This document shows, piece after piece, positions 11,327 to 23,400 of a stretch of DNA of 64,000 bases. The position numbers and the translations under genes were made by a program. The notes below the pieces were generated by a model. That model ran no database searches and was not told where the DNA came from. It saw nothing but the letters and a program-made list of their open reading frames with translations. Source of the DNA: Gnetum montanum (Eukaryota; Streptophyta; Gnetopsida; Gnetales; Gnetaceae); the NCBI GenBank assembly GCA_015680685.1, contig MNCI01004113.1, forward strand, positions 1,367,332-1,431,331, in the 5' to 3' direction. Position 1 is the stretch's first letter, and every line of letters begins with the position of its first letter.

Positions 11327-12217
11327 TGATGAAGTGTCATTAAGTCAATGCGTCGATTGGGCCGCGTATACGTGGCCGCGTCGACACGGGCCAGTCGACG
11401 TAGCCTTCCTACATCGATGTGGCCCCGTTTACGTAGCTGCCTATCTCGGCCTATAAATAAGAGGGCCTTTCGCCTCATTTAGAAATCTTTCAGTTAGTTG
11501 TAGCGAAGCTCTTGCAGTTTGTTCCCGCAGGAGATAGAATATTTTCCAAGTGCCAGCAGCAGGTGTAAGAAAAGTAATCGGATCTTTATTCAAGCATTGA
11601 TGTGTCTGAGCCCATTGGCATGATGACAATAAAGACGAGCTATTCAAGCATTCCTTGCAACATTTGGACTTAGCTATTTTATGCATTCAGTAGTTTAATA
11701 TGTTTATGCTTTGTTAATTACTTGTTGATTACTTAGGTTTCTGTTATTATTATTTCAATCACTATTATTCATTCATAGTTCGTAAAGGCCATAAGTACGA
11801 CCATCTCGAACGTAAATCAAACATCAGTGATGCTTAACGTCTGGTAACCCAGAAGTGTTAGGAGATGCTCAAAACGTGCTCGGAAGATGGGACCGGTTAC
11901 TTATGCTAGGAATAGATAGAATATAAGTTAGGATAATTAGAGATTAGATAATAGTTTATTCCCTACTTTTTATACCTTAAATTAGCTGCCAAAAGATATG
12001 CAAAAAGCTATAAAAATAATTAGCCTTAATCTCACTTAACCATCATAAATAGAACATCACAAGTGAGATTAGGAAGACAATGACCGTTCTAACCCAAGGT
12101 TTCACTGGTTAGAGTCTGGTGTATGTTAAGTGCTTACAGTCTACAGAATTCGACCAGGTCGCGTGTGAACGCTGGTGATTTGTATGGTTGGGCGTAGGGG
12201 TACCTAGCCGCTCATCA
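11327..12217 (+). repeat. 5' LTR of element D
   Basis: The 891-bp LTR begins TGATGAAG and ends CTCATCA. U3 holds a CpG-rich palindrome array (11,345-11,445) built from GTCGACGTAGCC-like and CGTATACG-like units, not the GATATCGC units of LTR A/B. It is followed by CCTATAAATAAGAGG (11,450), the same core promoter as LTR A. Confidence 0.93.
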
Positions 12218-12240
12218 TTGGCATCCTACTTTCCGACCAT
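12218..12240 (+). promoter_or_regulatory. Presumed primer-binding site of element D
   Basis: Directly after the 5' LTR the sequence reads TTGGCATCCTACTTTCCG. The TTGGC start is the same as in element C, but the rest does not match the Met or Asp primers I know. The primer tRNA is unassigned. Confidence 0.45.
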
Positions 12241-13440
12241 AAAATCGGCAGTGAGTTCACGTCATCCACCCATTCACCCACTCCATGGTTTTCCTTCCAT
12301 TGCGAACATGCAACCCCTTCACTTAACAACATTTTAATTAATGTGTGACTTGTGTAGTTCCTGGACTCAAGAATGATCCAATGGTTTGAATCGGGTGTGA
12401 CTTCAAGGGAAATGCAATATTCGTTGCTCTGTTCTGCCCTCTAAGGTTGTTGATATGTCCTTACAGATTTCCTACCTCTCCATGTCCTTCTCTCCATGGA
12501 AGCTTTTGGGCAATTCGACCTTGCATGGTGTGGTCCTCACCGAAAAATTCAAAAAAAAAACATGAGGATTCAAAGCACACCCCTTGGTCAGATGCATGCG
12601 AACACGCATGGGTCTTTGCATGGTGTGGTTCCCCTGAAAAAATGAAAAAAAATATATCACTGTGTGGGATTTCAAAGCACACCCCTTAGACCGCCTCTAA
12701 CGAGCCACCGTACTAGTTATGGGACTTCCTTGGTCCCCTCTAACTTTGTCCCATTCCACTTCCTTCCTCTCACATTTTTTGGAGTGGTGGTTCTTTGTGG
12801 GGTCATTCTTGCTTCCTTGGGGAATGGCTAGGACTTTGTCTATTGCTGCAATGTCACTAAATGCGGATGGTTTTGGGTCTGAACTCAGGAACGGTTCTAC
12901 TGGGTCACTTAACCACATTTACACATGGGGTTTCATGTGACCGACAATCAGACTACCATTCTCTCATCTCTCTCTCCTCATCCAGTTCTCTTTGTCCCTA
13001 ACCTCACTGCCTGTCTTATGTTGTGAAAGTGTGTCGTGATATCCATGGGTTTTCCATGCCTTGGCGAAATCTCTTGGGTCGGAGTCTTACCTGGCAAACA
13101 CCATTTCTTAGCCCCAGGGCCCACGAACCCCAGTGTTGAGGGCTATGCAGGGGCTACTAAGGCTATGGCCTGCTATGGGGAGGACCCACCTGTATTTCCT
13201 TGGTCCCTCTTGTTAAGTCTCCCATCCTTTGGATTTCGTGGTTGATTAGTTCTTGGGTCCCATCACTCGATTTATTCCCCGCGAAGTTCTTTTTGAGCCC
13301 AGTTCTCCTATTTTTGTCTCTTTTTTGCACTTAATTACCTTCCTCATGTCCTCAGCCGTGTATGGGCCTCTCATGTGCTTCAACCACCCCAATTTGATGT
13401 TTCAAATTCATCATTTTGGGTTTTTTCAGGGTTAGTCAAC
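12241..13440 (+). other. Untranslated leader region of element D
   Basis: No credible reading frame is present. It contains an imperfect tandem repeat with a 95-bp period (12,521-12,615 and 12,616-12,700). Each copy starts TTGCATGGTGTGGT and ends TTCAAAGCACACCCCTT, with A-runs between. Part of 13,060-13,220 resembles the first 130 bases of the window, which supports element A being a relative. Confidence 0.5.
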
Positions 13441-13690
13441 GCCGGTCAATGGGTAAACACCCCTGCGTCGACGAGGCCCCATCGACGCAGTCACTGCGTA
13501 TACGCGGCCCCGTCGATGCAGCGCCTAACCCTTATATATACCCCATCGCACTTTGCCATTTTTCATCATTTGGAGCCCAAATTAAGGGGAGTTTTCATCA
13601 TTTTTTCTGCCTAACCTTTCCCAACGCACCTACATTCCACCACGAGTCCGCATCAACCGAATCCTTTCCCTTTTCCGCCCCCGGAGGTAT
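13441..13690 (+). promoter_or_regulatory. Internal promoter-like segment of element D
   Basis: A second CpG-rich palindrome array (13,465-13,530: CTGCGTCGACGAGG, CATCGACGCAG, GCGTATACGCGG, CCGTCGATGCAG) is followed by TTATATATACCCC (about 13,531). It mirrors the LTR promoter layout but lies 1.2 kb inside the element. A 5' splice site candidate GGAG|GTATGC follows at 13,686/13,687. The matching acceptor GATTGCAG ends at 13,918, exactly before an ATG. This looks like a separate promoter, 5'-UTR exon and 5'-UTR intron for the element's gene. Confidence 0.55.
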
Positions 13691-13918
13691 GCTCTTAGTC
13701 TTGGGGGGGTGGTGCCTTTGTGAAACTAACTATAACTAATTAATTAATTAATTAGTTTGATAATTATGAAAAATTTGGTCCTAACCCATAAATTAATGCT
13801 CTGAAAGACTTAACGATGTGCCTATGCCAAAAACATAACTTGGTCAATCTGAGAAGTGTATACAGACCCTCTTAAGCCACTTATGTATGGTCTAACGGGC
13901 GGCTATGTTTGATTGCAG

Positions 13919-14850
13919 ATGGCACTAAAACCAAGGCACCCAAGGGACAAAGAACTGTCACAACCAAGGGACAAGCGCCCACGCATGGGAAGGGGACGAA
14001 ATGTGCAACTACCAGAGCATGTGGAGGGCTCTCATGCAACAGGGCCCTTCTGCAAAAGACCTGACATGGAATCTGTTCATCAGATTCCTGAAGAGGAGAT
14101 TCCCAATGAGCAATCACTTGGGGATGAGACTCCTTGGATGGCACCACAGCTTGAGGTCACCCTGACCCAAACCTGCCTTGATGCTATCATGTCGTGCCAG
14201 ATGCAGTGAATGGTCCTTCAAGAGCTAAATTTTGGACCATTCCTCGAGAATGAGCCAGAAGATGTGAGACTCCAATTGCAGAATTCTCCAATGTGGCCAA
14301 TCATCACAACTAGTGGTGAATGGTACTTAGGAGAAACTTATCTCTTCTAGACGAATTGACAACCAGGGTCTAGAGTAAGAATCAAAGACATTTATGTCTC
14401 TTACTCTTCAAAGGCGATAGTGCAGGCTTTGGGGTTGCCCGAAACTGGGGCAAATGTGGTGGAAATTCTGAAACAGGCTGATCCAAAGGTAAAGGTGCAA
14501 TGGACCAAACGGTGCTATGGGGTAGAGCGCAAGGAGTTTGGCTCCCTAACCACGATGGAAAAAGTGTACGCAAAGATTGCGTCTTACCATCTGAACCCAA
14601 CAGTAAGACCCAGTAAAATCACAGCCTTCTTCGCTTGTGCGTGTGCCGCCTTGAGTGGGAAATTTCCCATGAGTCTTCCATAGCTGCTGCTTCTGGAGAT
14701 TGAAAAGAGGTTTGCTAAGAACGAACATGGAAGACGAGCTCTTCCCTTTCCTTGCCTAATCCAAAAGTTGTGCAAATGGGAAGGGATAGCACAATATTCC
14801 AACGATGTAATCTGGCACGCCCCAATTGCCTCGTGGTGAGAGATGATGAA
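13919..14850 (+). pseudogene. Plant-transposon-like domain protein of element D
   Basis: The start ATGGCACTAAAACC at 13,919 follows a splice-acceptor-like sequence. The N-terminal 90 residues are basic then acidic and low in structure. After stops near 14,206 and 14,350, the frame gives a globular domain: VRIKDIYVSYSSKAIVQALG (14,370-14,430), then VYAKIASYHLNPTVRPSK, then ALPFPCLIQKLCKWEGI (14,735-14,790). The pattern (I-x-S-x-x-A-I-x-x-x-LGLP, a hydrophobic middle, FPxLIxxLC) resembles the putative plant transposon protein domain often annotated in plant retroelements. A few stops break it. Its role is probably structural or gag-like. The family assignment is from memory of the pattern and not verified. 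Confidence 0.55.
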
Positions 14851-15399
14851 AGACAAAACTCATGTTGCTACACAGACAGAGGAGGAGCAGCAACCACCTC
14901 CACCACCTACACAAACAACGCAACCAAGCTTGCAAAACACAGCAGAATACATGAGATCTGGGAAACGCTCTTGAGCCAGCAAGAGCAATCCAGCAAGATT
15001 GGTGGAGGAGAAGACCCTTTGGTCTATCGCCTTGCCATGAGCCACCTGGAGTAAGTGGCTCAATTAGTTAGCTTGCTTGAAAGGGTAGGGCTAATATTCT
15101 CCACCGCCCGAGCACAAGTTCCAACTAGAATAGATCCAAGCATCTGAGATGTATCAACATCAACCCAACAGTTGTTCCCTGAAATTTTAGGGAATGCTAC
15201 TACCTTCTCGATACGCTTGGAAGATGGTGAAGGGGCAACGGTCCTGGTGATGCAGCACCAGTAATAGGAAGTTGCGGCAGAAGTGGTTGTTGACATAATT
15301 GCTACAGCTCTTAATGCATCAGCAGCACCTGTACCAAACATTCATGGCCTACAAGATGTACAGGTGTTTGCCAAAACTTCACATAGCCAGATTGACGTA

Positions 15400-16622
15400 G
15401 CCTAACATGAAGACCGACTGGTGGGAATCGGGCAATCGCTTTCGGATGTCTTCGTCCTTCCAGACAACATTACTGCAACCTAGTCAAAGCTTCTCTCGGC
15501 AAGGGGCAAGAACATCGTCTTGGAAGGGCAACTCAAAGCTGCTCAAGTTGCTTGTCAGCGCTTGGCAACTAAGGTAGCCCAATTGAGAGCCCAACTTGTC
15601 GATCCAACAATCCTCAACCACAAAATCACCAAGGATGAAGCTTTTCAACAACTTCAACTTAGACTTCAAATCATTGAGGATGTGCACGAGACAGTGATCC
15701 TCAACAAGTCCGTAGCAGACGCCCGAGCATCTCACTTAGAGAAGGACTTAGCGGAGGTTCGGCAGGAGAACGTACGACTGACCGCAGAAGTTCATCGCCT
15801 ACGCAATGTTGGTGTAGAAAATGAACACATGAAAACTTTCATCCACCAGCAGTAGCAGGAGCTAGCCAAGGTGAACGTTGACATAAGAAGGTTGGCTACT
15901 AAAAATCGAAATTTGTCAATGGAGGAGGTTCGGGCATTGCGACAGAAGTCTACAATTGAAATTGACATTTGGAAAAATGAGGCCCTAAAATTTGAAAAAG
16001 TCAAAAATCATTACAGGGACCAAGTGGGATTGCAGAAGGAGGTAAATGAGAAACACATTCAAGTCACTAAAGCAAGATGAACCAAGTGCTCCAGTAGCTC
16101 CGAGAGGGAGGCGATGTATGGCATTCTATCTTCGATGGGTTGAACGCCTATAATAAAGCATAAATCTATCTGAAGGAGCTGTAGATTGAGGAAATGACAG
16201 AGTATATAGAGTTGGCCAACCTCCGATATGCAAACCTGGCTATGCTCACAGCTGAGAGACCGCGGTCAGAATTGGAAAAACAAGTGGTTGCCTTGTATTC
16301 CCTATACGAGGGAGAGTTCCAGGCGCACAAAGCAACAAAGCAGAAGATGCAAAAGGCAAACATGGAACTCGAGGTTCTCTGCACAAGCTTTGAAGGCCAA
16401 CGTACCATCACGGAGGACCTAGGCCGAAGAATGAATGACTACCAGCAGCTGCAAGCATCAATCCGAGCATTCAACATCGAACACAAGCAGTTCGCAGCCT
16501 GGTTTGTCAACTTAAAAGAACTCTTTCCAGTCCTGCCATGCCCTTGGGAAGTTCCAACTCCAGCACACATTGGAGAAGTTGCTTGGACCGTGAATACCCC
16601 AGAAGCAAAGAAGAAAAGATGA
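15400..16622 (+). pseudogene. Long coiled-coil protein of element D
   Basis: Two open stretches, 15,520-15,855 (111 codons) and 16,194-16,622 (142 codons), with 15,871-16,080 between them in the same style, encode almost continuous heptad-rich helix (LEKDLAEVRQENVRLTAEVH; ELEKQVVALYSLYEGEFQAH). Only two or three stops separate them, so the original product was one chain continuing the domain at 13,919-14,850. The end VPTPAHIGEVAWTVNTPE is not coiled. No enzyme motif is present. A long coiled coil next to a gag-like domain suggests particle assembly, which is an inference. Confidence 0.6.
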
Positions 16623-16999
16623 GGGCTCTCTTGAAGGCTTTTCGGCTGCCTCCAGAAGTTGCAGCTGCCGCAGGGTAATCATCATTCGCGCCACCACCAA
16701 CGCATGGGCCAAAGGCTAGAGAAGGTCCGTCAGAACCACCACTCCCAGGGACGGTGTCATCTTCTCCAACAATTTTGTGCATCATCCTACACAGCAGAGG
16801 CTCCAAGACCAGTGAGGTGTTCAATTTTGTCTCTGAACACCACCATTTTTGTAATTTGTCCTCCTTTGTAACTCAGGCACTTAGTCAAATTCATGTTGTG
16901 TCATGTATGTGTTTAAGTTATGTGTGTTGTAAATAAGAATCCATACCTTCCAATTTGTAAAGTAACTCATGGACGAGTTTTTGCTCAGTCGTGGGGGTA

Positions 17000-17900
17000 T
17001 GATGAAGTATCATTAAGTCAATGCGTCAACTGGGCCGCGTATACGCGGCTGCATCGACGCGGGCCTATCGACGTAGCCTTCCTACGTCGACTTGGCCCCA
17101 TTTACGTAGTTGCCTATCTCGGCCTATAAATAAGAGGGCCTTTCACCTCATTTAGACATCTTTCAGTTAGTTGTAGCGAAGCTCTTGCAGTTTGTTCTCG
17201 TAGGAGATAGAATATTTTCCAAGTGCCCGCAACAGATGTAAGAAAAGTGATCGGCTCTTTATTCGAGCGTTGATGTATCTGAGCCCATTGATGTGACAGC
17301 AATAAAGATGAACTATTCAAGCATTCCTTGTAGCATTTGGACTTAGCTATTTTATGCATTCAGTAGTTTAATATGTTTATGCTTTGTTAATTACTTGTTG
17401 ATTACTTAGGTTTCTGTTATTATTATTTCAATCGCTATTGTTCATTCGTAGTTCGTAAAGGCCATAAGTACGACCATCTCGAACGTAAATCAAACACTTG
17501 GTAAACCCAGCGATGCTTAACATCTAGTAACCCAGAAGTGTTAGGAGATGCTCAGAACGTGCTCAGAAGATGGGACCGATTACTTATGCTAAGAATATTT
17601 AGAATATAAGTTAGGATAATTAGAGATTAGATAATAGTTTATTCCCTACTTTTTATACCTTAAATTAGCTGCCAAAAGATATGCAAAAAGCTATAAAAAT
17701 CATTAGCCTTAATCTCACTTAACCATCATAAATAGAACATCACAAGTGAGATTAGGAAGACAATGACTGTTCTAACCCAAGGTTTCACTGGTTAGAGTAT
17801 GGTGTATGTTAAGTGCTTATAGTCTACGGAATTTGACTAGGTTGCGTGTGAACGCTCGTGATTTGTATGGTTGGGCGTAGGGATACCTGGCCGCTCATCA
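17000..17900 (+). repeat. 3' LTR of element D
   Basis: The 901-bp LTR is preceded by the purine run GTGGGGGTA (16,991-16,999). It has the same palindrome array and TATA box as the 5' copy. The two LTRs differ mostly by C/T and G/A changes, many at CpG, which is consistent with methylation decay after insertion. Confidence 0.93.
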
Positions 17901-17905
17901 ATACC

Positions 17906-19500
17906 CATAGCCAAAGTATAGTGTATTGTTTCTTTTTGTCAAACACTTAACAAGTTGTTCATTTGTCCTCATCATAATATGTCTTGCGCAAGAAAACTTT
18001 GCATCATGTTTTTAGATTATGTAAATCTTTTATGCATTAGATATTATAATGTAGTTTTGCCAATCTTCACAGAAGATTTGACTTACAAAGATTTTAGTTA
18101 TAGATCTATATGACTTTTTTAAATGAACAATTTATATCCATGTTTTATGTTCATCAAACACAAAATGATTACAAAACATTTTGGATACAAATTTGGTATT
18201 AAATATAGGACAAAATTTGAAAGTGTCTTTGAAGACATACTTGATTATCCTTTCTGAGATTTCTATTGTTAGTCAGGCTTCCTTGAACTTGATTCAAAAT
18301 CTCCAATTGTGGTACATTCACAAGCCTTAATGGATTACATGAGAAGGAATCACCTCATCATCTTGCAATGTTGCATCTAGGTAGCCTTCTAGTCATAGCT
18401 TCTTAAATTTTATCTTTTAACTTTTAAAGTAATTCATCATTGATCTATTATTGATTAGTCTAGTAAATATAGGGAATTTATACAATTCTAGTGCATCTCT
18501 CGTAGAAGCCACTAGAAAACCTAGCATCATGCTTAGCACTTTATTTCAATTTGTTTCTAGCCCTTTGGTTCTTGTTTTTTGTATTGTTTCTAACAAGTTT
18601 GCCAATTATACCAAATTGTAGGCATCGAGAGGCTACTCAAGACATATTTTTTGTTGTACAGATGATTTCTTCTTGATTGTTATGATTCTATATTTAATGC
18701 TTCCTTAGTGTTGCTTAGAGCTTTTATTAGCACATGAATCATACAAGAGAGTTAATGGTTATTTAATTTGGCAAATCCTTTTCTTATGTTAATATCATTG
18801 AGATTTATTACTAGCAGGAATCAATCTTATTTATTCGAGTTCCACAAAAGTATTATAGGAGTAGTGGCACAAAATTGTTTTTTAAAAATGTTCACTTTCT
18901 GAGTTTGATTCCAATTGGGTTTTTGGTTGCTTGATCTCTAATTCTTATTGTTGCTTTTAATTTTCCAGTTTAAAACAATGTAGTAAATCTCGTTCATTCA
19001 CTTCGACAAGTTCATTCTCAATGTAGTCTTGCTCTCTTCTTAACAACATCGTAATATTGGTTGTTCTCTATAATATATCTCCAACATCAATTTGGAGATG
19101 AATCATTGATTATTTATTGAACTCCGTGGATGTTTGCTCTACCTTTTTTAAATCATTGAACAATTCCATCATAATTATGTCCAATTTTTGACTAGTTCAT
19201 GATATTTCTTCTCTTCCAGTGATCAAATTTCCCATTTACTCCTCTTTGCCTTGTTAGTTTCACAAGATCACTTTCTACAGCCTTTAGTACTATCTTAATC
19301 TACTTTCTCCCCATGTCTAAGTTATTGAACTACTTTCTCTTAGTTCCAAATTTCATTTGATTTTTCTCATTAATCATTTATATTGTTAATTCCTTTTTCT
19401 TGGGAAATAATCCTACTTTCATACCATGTTGAAAATTCAATTACAAGGATAAATATTTTGTTCACTAAGATTGTTGTCAAAATTATAGGTACACCCCAAA
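17906..19500 (-). mobile_element. Old retroelement-like coiled-coil region (element E, right part)
   Basis: Continuation of 10,106-11,326 on the other side of element D. The minus strand has short, repeatedly broken helix-rich frames, for example RREQDYIENELVEVNERDLL near 19,000. No catalytic motif was found. The right boundary is not visible; coding-like composition fades near 19,500. Confidence 0.35.
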
Positions 19501-19594
19501 ATAGTCTAATTAGAACTTTATAACTTAACATTGCTAATAAAAATCAAATCTATAGCTGAGGAGTTTTTCCTTATGTTTATTAATTTACATGTAT

Positions 19595-19624
19595 GGTATT
19601 TTTGGTATTTTTGGTATTTTTGAT
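19595..19624. repeat. Three tandem copies of GGTATTTTTG
   Basis: A perfect 10-bp unit repeated three times in AT-rich DNA upstream of the DPH6 gene. No function is suggested. Confidence 0.85.
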
Positions 19625-20322
19625 AACCATAGGACATAGTTTAGCTAGCTAGTTCATAAGATTTCCATCCCAAAGTCCTGAGTTTAAAGCCCAACACCAT
19701 TAACTATGTTAACTTTAAAAGCATGCTGTAAGCATAGAATACAACCGAAATTTTTAATAATAATAATAAAAAAAAACGTTAACATATCCTTACAAATTAT
19801 TATGAACCGAAAGTCTTTATGTTTTTTAGCTCATCACAGTAACCAAATCGAAACCTTCAAACAAAAGAAAAAAGAAAAAAAAAAACTGCAGACATCCTTG
19901 GAAACCATTACGAACAAAAACTGTCTTGCGATCTTTGCTCCTGACAGGTTTAGAGCAACAAAACGGAGCAAAGCACATTCACATGGGAGGTTAAGTTTTA
20001 ATCTCTAAATCACATGCAGCCTCCTTCAGACGACTCACATTTCATTAAAATTAGTGGACAATGCAATTTGCGATGATGGACGGGCATAATTCCTGCATCT
20101 TTGAGGATTTAAAGGCTGCAAATTGCAACACCCACAGTGTGCCTGCAATTTTCCAGTTTCTTCAGCACGCCCTGCATGCGATGTCATTAAAGAATATACT
20201 GGTTTTCTTGTGCTTGCATTCTAAGATTTCAATCTGTTAGTTTCTATTGTCGAGGCAAGGTTTACTTGATTATTGCATTTGCATCAGCACTGAAGAGTAG
20301 CTGAGCTCTTTTTTAAGTAAAG
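19625..20322 (+). promoter_or_regulatory. Upstream region and 5' leader of DPH6
   Basis: 700 bases ahead of the DPH6 start codon. It is AT-rich with A-runs around 19,770 and 19,870. From 20,000 on composition becomes more balanced, and the leader probably begins somewhere in 20,100-20,250. I cannot pick a convincing TATA box. Near 19,640-19,690 is a stretch with weak tRNA-like box spacing (AGCTAGCTAGTTCAT ... GAGTTTAAAGCCC) that may be a worn SINE. Confidence 0.35.
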
Positions 20323-20400
20323 ATGAAGGTGGTTGCCTTAATCAGCGGTGGTAAAGACAGCTGCTATGCAATGATGAAATGCATAGAATACGGGCACCAG
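20323..20400 (+). CDS. DPH6: DPH6 exon 1
   Basis: 26 codons starting at the first ATG of the leader (AAAGATGAAGG). Contains SGGKDS, the ATP pyrophosphatase loop. The donor is CACCAG|GTAGCT, phase 0. Confidence 0.93.
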
Positions 20401-23400
20401 GTAGCTGCGTTGCAGTTTTCAGATTATTATTATTATTCTTGCTGCGTTTTTTCTTCAGCATTGTTGGTGTAAGGTTTTGAGATTTTTCGTTTTTACTTAT
20501 AAAAATATTCGATCAGATAGTTGCTCTTGCGAATTTGTTGCCTTTGGATGATTCCGTGGACGAGCTTGACAGCTACATGTACCAGACAGTGAGTAATCTT
20601 TCTGAAACTTGGTTTCATTTTTTTTCCTTTTCACATTTTGTTAATAGAATTAAGAAACATTCATGAAAACCCCTTCGGTTTTATGTTAATAGAATGTTGT
20701 AGTTTGTAAAATAAATATACATTTTGGGTGTGGTATTTGGATGGCTTCAGGTAACAGTGATGTCTGTTTGACGGTCACTCTGTTGAGCTGTTCGTTAGTA
20801 TGTTATGCTCTATGATCCAACGATAGTGTTCGAGTCCTTAACAGTGTTAGAAGATTTGAGGTAACAATTCATTTTAAGGGATTTCTCTGTTAGGCATGCC
20901 ACAACACAGCATCGGGTCTACCGCTGTGGCCAAAACAAAATCAAAAGTCAGTGTGCACAGAGACATCAACATTCAGGGTACGCAGACATCAAAATGGAGA
21001 CACTTAGTGCACACTGAGATATCAAAACAGAGTACATGGAAGTTTTGAATTTATTTCAAGACAAGTTGCAGATATCTTGGATCAAACGCTAATTTCAGAA
21101 CCCAACAATTGAAGCAATATCAACAAACAAAACAATTTAATCACTCATCATTTCTAGGTTCTTAGACTTTTTGGAATATTGCACAATGTGCTGTGCAGGT
21201 TTCAGAAGTGCTGTTTCCTTGTTTTGTTCAAACTTTCATTTCCACATTGTCTCTAAGAAATATAAATCTTGAGGTTATTCACTTGTACCAAAACATGGTC
21301 TAGTTGCTTTAGAAGTAAATTCAGTTATACTTGTATGGATCCCTGTACTTGGATCTCTAAAGTGTTTGGAGTGATTTACAATCTTGTGTGAGAAATTAGG
21401 CTTCTCCAACCATGCTCAATCGTACTTTTTCTACATGTCAGAGATATTAGTATGTATCTCTCTACTTGTACCTTGTACCTGGATCTTTAAAGTGTTTGGA
21501 GCAATTCAAAATCATTTGTGTGAAATCAAGCTTCTCCAACCATGCTGAACCATACTTCTTTCACATGTCAGAATAGTTCTTTTGGCAACCAGCTCAATCC
21601 ACATGTAAATCAAATTCATTAATGAAACTGAAACTGAAACTGAATGTATTTAATTGTGTCTATTGAAACCCTATTGAAACCCTGTTGGATCTGCTGGGTC
21701 ACACCAGTTTTAGAATTCCTTATACAAAATTTGTCCATAACTTATCGTTACCCACTAGAATTGAACCTGTGACATAGGGTTTTAATGTTAGAACTCTTAT
21801 CACTAAGCTAACACATTGCTATTGGAATATCTTTTAATTCTCTAAAATCTAATTTTTGATACCTTTATCCCTTTCTGAAACTTCCTTTTACCAAAACATG
21901 GTTCTTTGGTTCATTCACATCTACAATCTTACTAGGTCCTTCAATCTTTTGAAGATTAGTTAATAAAACATCAAAAAAACCTTTTGTGGATTGTTTTTAC
22001 TGCAGGAATTAAGGGTTAGTTGATAAACTTGGGAGTAACCTGCCACAATACTATTCCAGTAGTTAACAGTGTTAGAACATTTGAACTTGGGAGGGACTCA
22101 TTTTGCTGATGGAGACTTGCAACTCAGCTAGTATTTCTCAATTTTGTTAAAAACCTGTAACTAATGTTGAAAATAATGTCATTATTGATTTGACGTCAAG
22201 GAGAGAGATATCACTGATGCTAAAATCTGACTTGGAATTGGTGTCAGTCAGCTCTGGTTGCAAGAAATTACAAGAAAACCCTGGGACAGGCAAGTGCTTC
22301 TGGATACTTGGCGAGTCTTATAACCTTAATTATTTGACAAAATAACCATACAAATAGAGAATTGAATGACTTGGCTTCCTCTTTGTTTACACAGAAGTTA
22401 TCTCCAGTGAAGACCTCTTAAGACTGATGTTACAAAATTACAATCATATAAAATTCAATTATCTGAATATCTGTTGTGTGAGAAGAAAATTAAAATATAT
22501 GGGTTAATTAAACTTCTAAGGGTTGAAAAATAAGTTCAATGCAATGATTTTATTTATATTAAATATTTCATATGCTATAACAATAGGGATGAGCCCCAAA
22601 CATGTTTGTGTTATCAGTTGGAAGATGTGCATTTTCAGGCAGTGTGAAAGGCTTTAGGCTGTGTGGGGGAAACTACTTGTAAAAACATTTTGTTCACATC
22701 TTCATAGGTCATGGATTCTCACCCAACTTACCCCAGCTAGAATGGCTAAAAGGAACCAGGACTGGAATATTGTGATGTTTAATGGCCATGTTTGTGTGTA
22801 TTTCATTATATATTGAAGTTGCCAATGCCTTAAGGACAAACGAGTTTTAATTTTATATTGTTTTTCTTGGGATAATGTTCAATCGTTTCTTACTTATATT
22901 TTTGCAATATGTTCGCATGTCTTTAAAACCACAGGATCATTGGAATAGAACACAATAAAAGGTTTAGGATACCCATATTTCATGCAATTGTTGGGTGTCT
23001 TGCTCCATTTGTTGGCATTTGACCTGTTCATTAGTTTGTACTTCAGCACAGGATTGTTTTTTATGTGGAAATGATTTTTAACTTTTTTCCTTAATCAATT
23101 TCAACATTTGTATTGTACTTCTTACTATGACAAGAGATACCTGAAAATCATCCCATTTCTCTGGTACAAGATCTTCTAAAGGCTTTGGAGAATTTGTGAA
23201 AAAATATATTCATCTTCAAATACACCATATCCCGATGTCTAAATTGGTACCCTTAAATAAAATTTTTCCTCCAAGAACCTGGCATGGGTCATAATTCATT
23301 TGCAGTATATAAACATTGATTTGCATTGCTACTTGGACCTCATATCAGCAAAAGCTTTTATTATTACGGGTATTTATTGTCCTCTCTTCTGATATTTAAT

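Larger units (their letters stand above)
11327..17900 (+). mobile_element. Complete non-autonomous LTR retrotransposon (element D)
   Basis: The element has two LTRs (891 and 901 bp), both starting TGATGAAG and ending CTCATCA, with an exact 5-bp duplication ATACC at 11,322-11,326 and 17,901-17,905. A polypurine tract GTGGGGGTA adjoins the 3' LTR. The 4.8-kb interior carries no protease, RT, RNase H or integrase. It instead encodes a plant-transposon-like domain and a long coiled coil, behind its own promoter-like segment. It would need enzymes from an Athila/Tat-like partner, since ends and polypurine tract are shared with that kind of element. The LTRs are similar, and their differences fall largely on CpG sites. 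Confidence 0.93.

Noticed and set aside
12447-13740. Several overlapping open frames of 60-107 codons in the leader of element D
   Set aside because: They overlap on both strands, cross a tandem repeat and the internal promoter array, and have no protein-like pattern.
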